DNA of 16,612 nucleotides from Obelidium mucronatum (Eukaryota > Chytridiomycota > Chytridiomycetes > Chytridiales > Chytriomycetaceae): assembly GCA_025765595.1 (NCBI GenBank), contig JAIVFH010000510.1, positions 1 to 16,612 on the forward strand, in the 5' to 3' direction. Each line of letters opens with the position of its first letter. Position 1 is the stretch's first letter. Below the pieces are notes generated by a model. The model worked only from the letters and a program-made list of their open reading frames with translations. It was not told where the DNA came from and made no database searches. Shown in pieces: positions 8,376 to 16,206 of the stretch. A program made the position numbers and the translations under genes.

Positions 8376-10693
8376 TCAATGGAAACCATTATTATTCCGA
8401 TGTAATTCAAACTCATCAATAACTGTAGTCCCACGATCGCCCTTCCCAGCACCCAGAACTTGAAACCTCACAACTCCACATTCAGAAACATCCGTAATCA
8501 ATAAATGATGAAAAGGTCGTTTGGATCGTTCAGGCGATAGCGATAGCTGGACCAAATCCACATGCCGCATTTGCTTCCCCTTCAGCAACTTTACTCGAGG
8601 GCCACCTCCACCACCAGATACAATAAACGCCTTTCCCTCCTTTTCGAATCGTTCATACGAATGAACATGTCCGCTTATATACGCAATTGCCTTTTTGGAC
8701 TCTAGAAACAGTTTCACGAGGGTTTTTAGCGTGCCAGTTTCATCATCGCAAGTCAACTCGCTGTTTGTAAATGGCGGATGATGCGCGAAAAAAAGAACCG
8801 ATGATACAGAAGGATCTTGATCAAATAGCGCAAGTTGGTTCTGGATCCAAGCAAACTGAATACCAGCCTTTGTTTCGCCAAGCACATCCACGTTAGAGTC
8901 AGCAAACAGAAGACCTAGCGAGTTGTACCTTCGCGAATACCAAGTTGCCTCAGCCAGCCAGGAGAAGCGGCTTATCATGTGTCTGTGTGGCACGGAGACG
9001 ACTGGAAGAGCCCAATACTCGTGATTTCCACAGATTGGAAATATGGGGACTTGGAGAGTGGCAAAGAGTTGATCAAAAGACTTCCATTGCGTCTCGTCGG
9101 GTGCCCAGTTCACAATGTCGCCCAAGACAATCAGAGCCCCTGGATTTGAATTTACAATGCTGCGAGCAATGACCTGTCTCTCGGAATGATTTTGCTCTCG
9201 TCCAATCAGTGTTTCAACAAACAGAGTGGGTTGGATATCTCCCACAACTGCAAGTGGATGCTCATTGGTTGGGTGGGCGGTCATCAAGGATTTATTGGAT
9301 TGAAGCAGTTCAACCACATCGTCGTGTTTATGCAAAGTGGCCCACCTAAGGGCAAAGTTCCCATCTGCCATGGGATCCACCAGTCCTGATTCAAGAAGTA
9401 GCTGAACTACTGGGGCATGGCCATAATAAGACGCCAATCGAAGAGCATAGTTGTTGATTGCAGACGGGTCCACTCGGCCGGATTCAAGCAGTAGCTTCAC
9501 AACATCCACATATCCTTTCCGAGATGCCCATCGAATTGAATAGTTCTTGTCTGCCGCTGGATCTACTTTTCCTGATTCAAGAACAAGCCGAACAACATTG
9601 GTATAACCCAAGCGTGATGCCCACCGAATTGCAAAGTTTTTCTTTGCTGCTAGATCCACCATTCCTGACGCGAGCAGAAGTTGGACAACTCGTGAGTAAC
9701 CATTCTCAAATGCTGCGGCAACAGCGAAATTATTGCTTGCGGCTGGATCTACGGCTCCTGAATCCAGAAGCAGTTTCACAATTCGATCATAGCCATTTTC
9801 AGACGCAGATTGAATGGCTTCATTGTTCTTGACAGCAGGATTCACCCGTCCAGTTTTCAGCAGCAGTTCAACGACTTTTTCACAACCGAACCTAGACGCG
9901 TATCGAATCGCAATGTTATTCTTTACTGCTGGATCAATCTTTCCGACATTAATCAGAAGTTCAACCACTGTTGAGTGCCCATTTTGGAAGCCCAAGCCAT
10001 AGCATAATTATCGACAGCAGAAGGATCCACATTTCCTGATTCAAGCAAAATTTGGACGACATTTCCATGGCCAAACTCTGATGCGTGTCGAATCGCATAG
10101 TTGTCATCTATTGCTGGATGTATTCCAGAATCGAGAAGAAATCGAACAACATCAGCGTTCCCCTTCAGGACAGCCTTTTTAAAATAAAAATTGTCGTGGA
10201 AAGCGATGTCTATCCGGGTATCTTGAAGTAACGGCATGTAAATGTCACGAATTTGGCTTTCCAATGCAAATGAAATAAGTGCTTGTTTGCACTTTGAGTT
10301 CAACCACTGCGGATAAAACATAACTCTTTGAAAATAGTTGAGGGCTGTTGATGGCGGCAGGCGGTAAAAGTAGTGAAAGCGAAGGACGTTGGTCATGTCA
10401 AAACCCTCCAGAACAGAAGGAAGCAAGCAGTAATAAAGGGCTTGGTAGCTAGCAGGAACGCCTGTCCAGTCATCACAAAGTCTTCGTCCCATCGTTTCGT
10501 TGCTGGTTTTCCCCGCGACGGAGATTTGATGCTGAAGGTGGACATGAGCAAACTTGATGTCAATCAGGTTTTGAGCGATGAGCCACTTCGAAGCCAATGC
10601 GGCCGCGAGCAAGTTCTCATCGATTGGCAGATGAATCAGGATCTCTTGCATTACTTCCGGTGGAAGTGAGGGACTCGGAGACTTGGACTTCAT
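8376..10693 (-). CDS. F-box / ankyrin-repeat / calcineurin-like phosphoesterase fusion, with one apparent frameshift
   Basis: Intronless; about 772 residues if one base is restored in the A run complementary to 9982-9985. There the frame breaks inside an ankyrin repeat (AWAS / NGHSTVVELL). Residues about 10-50 (LPPEVMQEILIHLP..) look like an F-box. Ten degenerate 31-residue ankyrin repeats of the form NNYAIRWAS..GH..VVxLLLESGxVDP follow (about 166-468). After a dozen residues, in the same uninterrupted frame, comes a metallophosphoesterase: GDIQ (D486), GDIVN (D526), GNHE (557-559), AHH (638-639), GHVHSYER (H676, H678). The first motif has D-x-Q where many members have D-x-H. F-box proteins usually act in SCF ubiquitin ligases, ankyrins bind proteins, and the phosphoesterase would act on phosphate esters; the combined role is unknown. 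Two separate genes are the alternative, but no stop or splice signal separates them. Confidence 0.75.
9291..10198 (-). repeat. Ten ankyrin repeats, 93-base period
   Basis: Within the F-box/ankyrin/phosphoesterase gene, a 31-residue unit recurs ten times. It has conserved Asn-Asn/Asn-Tyr at the start, Ala-Ile-Arg-x-Ala-Ser in the first helix, Gly-His/Tyr, Val-Val-x-Leu-Leu-Leu in the second helix and Ser-Gly-x-Val-Asp-Pro in the loop. The canonical TPLH of typical ankyrin repeats is replaced by (A)IRWAS. The third unit contains the frame break at 9982-9985. Confidence 0.85.
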
Positions 10694-10798
10694 GATGTGT
10701 TTTTATTGATTTTCAAACAAATGTATGCAGAACATGTTTCCTGTACTACGGACGACACAAAAAGCAAATAGAAGGAAAAGGATGATCAAGCTACCAAG

Positions 10799-12620
10799 TT
10801 AAACTAAAAGCGCCCACCCAAGAGCCGCCATGATTGAATCTGTGACAATTTCACTGGCAGCTCCGCTCTTTGTTGTTTGAGCAGGTACTTTGGTTGGATT
10901 GACGGAAGTAGTTGACGAAGAAGTTGCAGAGCTTGAGGACGATGGCGCAAGTTTACGAGCAAATGGTGTGACAGTGTGGTTGTTGAAAAAGTCACGCATG
11001 TAGTAGATGGACTTTTTTGGTTCGCGTTTCAGACTTCCCTTATCCGTGTTGACTTTTCCTGTCACTGGATCCCAGTCTGAGAAAAAAAAGTAGTCTGTGA
11101 GCTGAGTGAAAGGAAAACATGAACATCCAGAGCACAACAACTCACAGTCAACAGCAATATGCCCCCATCTGAATTCATAAGTTTCGAACTCGTAGTTGTC
11201 AATCAATGACCACGCGAGGACAGCCGAAATCGGGACCTTGTCTTCAGTTGCGAGAGCCAAAATTTGTGGACCATTTAGTTCCCAGAACTGAACACGCAAG
11301 TCATCTTGCACTGCTTGAGCAAAAGTACTTTCTTGGGCTCTTGGAACGTGGTATCCTGCCAAAAAAAAAGGAGGAGAAGGTTGTGATGTGAATATTCACG
11401 GCAACAAAAAAAACGTAAGAAGCGTTACAAACCCAGTTCCGCAATCACGACCTCCTTGTTGTATCTGTTGTACAAAAATCTTGGAAGCAATCTGGTTCCT
11501 TCCGGACGTGGATTCGGCCAATACTGAAGAGCCGTTGGGTCATCAACTTCCTGCGCTGTGTATGGCGCCGCTTCTCCAGGAGGCAAATTCGGCAAACCTC
11601 TCGTGATGGAGTTATAAATATTCACCGCAATAAAATCACAGCTATCTTTCATCATTGCTTTCTGCGCATCCGTGAATGCTGGAAGTGGATACGCTTTTTT
11701 TGATGTTGGGTCCATAGTCTCCCATGAAGCAGGGGTCAAAGTACCATTCCGCTTGCAAAAGAGTGGATTCGTAGACTTGAGTTGGGTTGGCGGGTTCAGG
11801 GTCGAGCCAGTCGGTGATACTTGGAATAGCGAACTTCCATTTGGAACTGTTTGGCATTTTCCGGGCGTTTTGGACAACTGTTCCGTGAGCAAGGAGGGAG
11901 TTGTGCATACATTGATAATACAATGCATCTGAAGTGGTGGTAAAGGGGGCAAATTGTGGCTTGTGCATGCAAAAGTCACAGTTGGCGCGAGGTTCATTCA
12001 AGGTGAGCCAGTAGTTTACACGGTCACCGTAGTTTGTCAAAAGAACGTTCGCATATGTAGCAAACGCATCGATAATTTTGTCGCTTTGGAATCCCCTGAA
12101 TTGGTCCTGACATGCTGTTGTAAAGGTAGTTATTTTCGTTATGAATTTATGAATTCATGAAACAAGGGGGCTCCTTCAGAAACAAACCTTGAGGTAAATC
12201 CCAGTGAAACATTGTTGGGAATGGTTCAGCGCCATTTTTGATGATTTCATCAATCATATCAGAATAGTATTTAATTCCAGCTGGGTTTGGAGTTCCAGTA
12301 CAGTCAGGCAAGATTCTTGGCCACGAAATGGAAAAACGGTAGGCCGTCGCGTTGAACTGCGACAAGAACGCCAAATCCTCCTTATATCTGTTGTAGTGAT
12401 CTGCAGCTCTGTAGGGTGTTCCATGTGTTGGACGCAAGCTCGGGTTCAAGTAGGCAGTGTCGAAAACGGACGGGCCTTTTTTTGGAATTCAGTAAGAAGC
12501 GTCAACAAGGATAGAGCTGTTTGCTGGCCGCTTTCGTTCACCTTTTCCATCCTGGTTCCAACCTCCTTCCATCTGCATTGCTGAGCCTCCAAAGCCCCAT
12601 GCGATTGGCACCTTTGACAT
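10799..12620 (-). CDS. GH1 beta-glucosidase-like protein, copy 2, with one apparent frameshift
   Basis: Five exons (12542-12620, 12188-12475, 11433-12114, 11146-11355, 10799-11076) in the same places as copy 1. Exon 3 is one base longer, because the T run at 11695-11701 has seven bases against six in copy 1. This breaks the frame after the shared Asn-Ile-Lys-Lys and stops soon after. Without that base the product would be 511 residues. The acid/base motif TLNEPR, the variant nucleophile motif VIAELG and AWSLIDNYEF are all present. The start MSKVPIAWGF follows an in-frame TAA closely, so no signal peptide is encoded unless an upstream exon exists. The tail is Ser/Thr-rich and ends hydrophobic (MAALGWALLV), unlike copy 1 in sequence but equal in character. 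It is separated by 105 bases from the F-box gene start. It could be a recent pseudogene or carry a consensus error. Confidence 0.85.
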
Positions 12621-12785
12621 TTTTTCAGAATATTACTTTTCACTCTTTTCAGCGCGGCAATTCTATTTTTGGAACATCAGCATAAAATCAATGTTTAATG
12701 GGAAAAGAATAAGGCGGTCTATTTATTTATATTGGAAGAAAAACATCGCTCCCTCATTTTTCAGTAAGTCACTTTTCATTCCTTT

Positions 12786-14581
12786 CTACTGCTGCATATC
12801 ACACACAGATCCAATTGTACCCGATTGCGACGATACTTCAGAAAAATTCCGAACCTGCATTGGATAATTTTGTGGCATGTGTGGGTGATACAAGATTGCA
12901 TTTGACGGGGCGATATTCTTGTAGATTATTTGTGGTGGGTAGGGGTTTTGTTGTTGTAGTTGTTGCAGTTGTTGTTGCTGATGGTGTGGGTTATAGTACT
13001 GTTGAGAAGGCGCGGGTAGATGAAAGGATGACACAGGCAGCGGTTGCTGGTTGTGCACATATTGCTGCCGCTGCTGCTGTTGGTGCTGCTGTTCATGGTA
13101 TATCGGGGTGGGCTGTGCAGCGTAGTGATGGTGGTTCGGTGTTGGTATCAAAGGTAGTTGATTTCTCTGTTGCGGAAATGAATCTAATGCCCATGGATTT
13201 TTAAAAGGGCTGGCATCTTTAGGGGGTGTTATTAATCCCGGTCCTGGTTGTGAGTCTGTGGGAATCTGGGGTACAACAGTCAAACGCGCTTGGTGCAAGT
13301 AATTAGCCCTGAGACAAGAGAAACAATTCAATACACGCGTTCAATTATTCGAGGCGGAATAAATAAAAATACTCACTTGTTATCTAGCATTGATCGGACG
13401 TGAAGACTGATGTTCAAAAACTTTCCACTTCTGTATTTCTCCAGAATTTGTCTCGGGGCTTGGATCAAACACTCCTCCAGATTGCTAATTATTCTTCCAA
13501 GCAGCGGTTCCGAATGAGTCCAAAAGCGACAAGTGTGTAAAGAGTCAGCAAGAATAAGACTGGCCATCGCCAAGAGACTGGGTCTGAACGGCCGAAACCT
13601 CCGATGAATCAAAGTCAGCTCCATAATCAGCCTTGCAAGTGCTCTAACAGGTGGCTTCACATTGTTCAACTGCTTGCACTGAGACTTGAGGAATGCTTCT
13701 GGAGTCGGATGCCCCAATACAAATCCCAAGTCGGATAAAATAGCCTTCTCCATAACTGCAAACTGAGACGGTAACACTGAGGATTCCAAGAGCATAGAAA
13801 GAGTTTTTGGCGAGGGAACGCGACCATGGTTTTCTTCAAACTTTGCAGCAATCCAGAGACACGTTAGTCCCAACAGCTGGTATTCAGATTTCTTTACAAC
13901 TCTTTTGGCACAGACTCGATCGATATAGTTGATTGTCAAGTACAGCGTTTCCGGTCTCAAATCGTATTCTGAATGGACTTCAACTAGCCACAAAATCAAC
14001 GACTTTCGATGCTTCCATGAAACTTCCGTTTGGATAGCGTCTATGCTTGTGACGTTTGGAAGTGTTTTAATCTACATCCCTTTTGTTTAATACACGACCG
14101 CGTTAAATTTTTTTTGCCTGTTGCCTCACCTCCATCTCACGCATGAACATTTCAATTTCAGGAGCGTATTCGTCCATACAATTAAACGCCGAAGTATCTT
14201 CGAATGCTTCAAGCGTGCAAGCATTACAGGCGGGATTTGGTATGTGTTTTGGAATGGTTGAATTGGTGGTGTTGGAATGTGATAATTCCGAATGGGTTGA
14301 TGGGTCTGGTGATACGCGTCGGCAGAATATTTACCAAAATTGGTTGTGGCGGGATGGTTATTATATTGGGCTGCTGGAGCGGCTTTTTGAAGATTCTGCT
14401 GCTGGTGCTGCTGTTGTTGTTGATACTGGAATTCATGTTTTTGGGTGTCTGCTGTTGAAGAATAATGTTTGGTTGGGTACGGTGCTGAGGATCGGATTTG
14501 TTTTGATTCGCCGCTTGTAGTCAAAGCCGATATAGAGGGGAAGTAGTTTCCAAGGTACGCTGTCAGGTAAGTTGTGGCCAT
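12786..14581 (-). CDS. A/B-type cyclin with Gln-rich N- and C-terminal regions
   Basis: Proposed exons are 14335-14581, 14130-14206 (or from 14197), 13377-14071 and 12786-13308, about 513 residues. The cyclin box is clear: YAPEIEMFMREME, then IQTEVSWKHRKSLILWLVEVH, NYIDR, IAAKFEE and VMEKAIL. The five residues typically invariant in cyclins A/B are present as R130, L133, D159, K185 and E216, followed by a second cyclin fold. Cyclins bind and activate CDKs. The ends are Gln/Pro/His-rich, partly from CAG/CAA runs, which is unusual in length. The joins at 14072-14129 and 13309-13376 are well supported. The first join is not: the frame must change between 14335 and 14206, by a 128- or 137-base intron with GTAAAT donor or by an indel. 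No RxxL destruction box is seen near the N-terminus. Confidence 0.8.
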
Positions 14582-15540
14582 TTTTGTATGGGTCGGCAAT
14601 TCAACGAGAGGAGTTGCTATGTATTTGTGGGCAAATATCTATAGTGGGAATTATCTTCGAGGGGTCTTCTCCCATACAAAAGGCGGGAAGCTTGTTTTTT
14701 TTGACAGGGGGTAATTCCAGGGAAGGCCCAACCCAACCCGCCCATCGGAGTTTCAAAAAATAAGACAATTCTTAATAATAACGACTCTTGCATATCAAGG
14801 AAGTCTTTGAGTTTATCTCTATAAAGATCCGAGAATAGTCAGTATACATCGTTGTTGCGTTTCTTTTTTCTTTTTTCAACTTTTCAAAAATCAGGTATGT
14901 TCCAGTTTAACACCTGCAACCCCTTCCATCTCGTTTGTACCAGCGATGACAACTATGACATATTATATATTCATCGGCGGAACACCCCATGTCGATCATA
15001 ATAGTTTCAGCCTTGCCTGAGGATCCTCCGCCCCGCTTAAAACACCCTCTCACAAACCCTGTTGAATCGATAGCTAACAATAAATTCCAATCGATTATAG
15101 GTTTGTTAAATGATCGTGGTCACTACTCTCTTTCTCAAGGTAGACATACTTTTCCCGTCTTGCAATTGTTCTATGATGATATGTGTTGACGGGCGGACGG
15201 AAGTGTGCACCTTGTACAGCACATAATTGTGTCGAATGTCAACTTTACTGAGAACTGCTTAGCTGCTATCGTGTTATTTGCATCTCACTTTGTTTCGAAT
15301 TGTTGCTTATCTACGTTTTCAACAGGTCAAGGGAACTCTTCATAATGTCTTGAGTCTTATGTATTGTCGTGATTGCAATAAATTAGTTTTACAATTTAAG
15401 CTTTTAGATCGAATGGTTTAAGATTCTTCGAGTCGGTCTCAAGGAGTCGACTTTGCTGTCACCTACTCTCATTTCATATTCAGTTAAAGACCACTGTTGT
15501 TTTAAACTCCGCGACATAATTTGAAGACATTTAACTTAGA
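14582..15540. other. Region without a supported gene
   Basis: The first part is the upstream region of the minus-strand cyclin. It is T-rich on the plus strand around 14860-14890. A plus-strand frame at 14989-15189 (66 codons, ending FPVLQLFYDDMC) and a short frame starting at 14897 show no recognisable motif. No tRNA or other structured RNA was recognised. A possible LTR fragment is described separately at 15184-15324. Confidence 0.45.
15184..15324. mobile_element. Possible solo LTR or LTR fragment
   Basis: The segment starts TGTTGACGGGCGGACGG and ends TTTTCAACA, giving the TGTTG/CAACA termini usual for copia-type LTRs, over 141 bases. Its GC-rich start resembles the candidate LTR at 16060. 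No target-site duplication was seen (ATATG on the left, GGTCA on the right), so this is weak. Confidence 0.25.
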
Positions 15541-15635
15541 CCCCTTCTTCAATCGCGTACTTCTCAACTATCGCAGGATCCAGTTTCCCTGATCAAGAAA
15601 TGGCTGGACAATACGCCACGTGCCCATTTTCTGCC

Positions 15636-15669
15636 GCCAATCTAATGGCGCAACGCCAATCTAATGGCG
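15636..15669. repeat. 19-base-period direct repeat inside the ankyrin relic
   Basis: GCCAATCTAATGGCG occurs at 15636-15650 and again at 15655-15669, separated by CAAC. It looks like a local slippage duplication in the pseudogene. Confidence 0.85.
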
Positions 15670-15733
15670 TAGTTAATGTTTGCTGTCGGATCCACCTTTC
15701 CCGATTCAGGTGGCAATTTAACGACTTTGCCCT

Positions 15734-15828
15734 GTCCCATCCCGGTCCCATATCCGGTTTCCGGAGCTGTGGCGGATTGCACCGATGATATACAACGCGA
15801 TCGAACGCGTCCAGGTACGTCCCATCCC
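15734..15828. repeat. 10-base direct repeats bounding a small insertion in the ankyrin relic
   Basis: GTCCCATCCC occurs at 15734-15743 and 15819-15828. The segment between interrupts two ankyrin fragments and has no coding similarity to them. Removing one repeat plus the spacer (85 bases) brings the two flanking frames together. Confidence 0.5.
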
Positions 15829-16059
15829 ATTACCGGCCGCCTCGTGCCCAAGCTTTGAAGTGTATCGAATCGCGTAGTTCTTTTTGGCACCAGGATTCAC
15901 GTTTTCCACTTGAAGACTTCCTCATACCCATTCTCAACCGTGCCTGCCGCAGATTTGACTGCTACGAAATGCCCGTATTTCTGTTTGATCCGCTAGCTAG
16001 AACGCCAATAGTCCAGCTATCACGATCACGGACAACTCAAGGATACGTCAGGATTCCGT

Positions 16060-16186
16060 TGTTGGACGTGTATGGCGGGCGGGACGATTCTGGAACATTC
16101 TATTACTAATTATAACTCCGAAAGAGAATTACAATAAACTTTAACTTTATTATCCAGAATTCCCGTTTGACATTTCAAACACAACA
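16060..16186 (+). mobile_element. Candidate 5' LTR of a copia-type retroelement
   Basis: The segment opens TGTTGGACGTG and closes CAAACACAACA, giving TGTTG/CAACA inverted termini over 127 bases. It contains an AT-rich TATA-like ATTATAAC and a CAATAAAC that could serve as poly(A) signal. A gag-like frame begins 21 bases downstream on the same strand, as expected for the left end of an element. The partner LTR would lie beyond the window. The primer-binding site was not identified. Confidence 0.4.
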
Positions 16187-16206
16187 ACGTATTCAACGAC
16201 GTAATA

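Larger units (their letters stand above)
15540..15970 (-). pseudogene. Decayed ankyrin-repeat gene remnant
   Basis: Minus-strand fragments match the ankyrin consensus of the gene at 8376-10693, in different frames and with stops. They are ENGYEEVFK (about 15930), NPGAKKNYAIRYTSKLGHEA (about 15839-15897), VVKLPPESGKVDPTANINYA (about 15655-15730), AIRLAAENGHVA (about 15615-15650) and GKLDPAIVEKYAIEEG (about 15545-15592). Together they cover roughly four repeats in proper order, broken by frameshifts, an insertion of about 110 bases (15731-15838) and a short local duplication. No F-box or phosphoesterase part is visible. It is a relic of a related gene. Confidence 0.7.

Noticed and set aside
8219..8452. 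Upstream start for GH1 copy 1 giving a hydrophobic N-terminus (ATG at 8389)
   Set aside because: It would overlap the end of the F-box gene. Copy 2 has a stop just upstream of the conserved M[A/S]KVPIAWGF start, so the extension is probably chance.
12815..13204. Plus-strand Val/Ala-rich frame
   Set aside because: It is the complement of CAG/CAA-rich coding sequence of the cyclin C-terminal exon; composition alone explains it.
14989..15189. 66-codon plus-strand frame with Met-Ser-Ile-Ile-Ile start
   Set aside because: No motif, no paralogue in the window and no supporting splice context; not reported as a gene.
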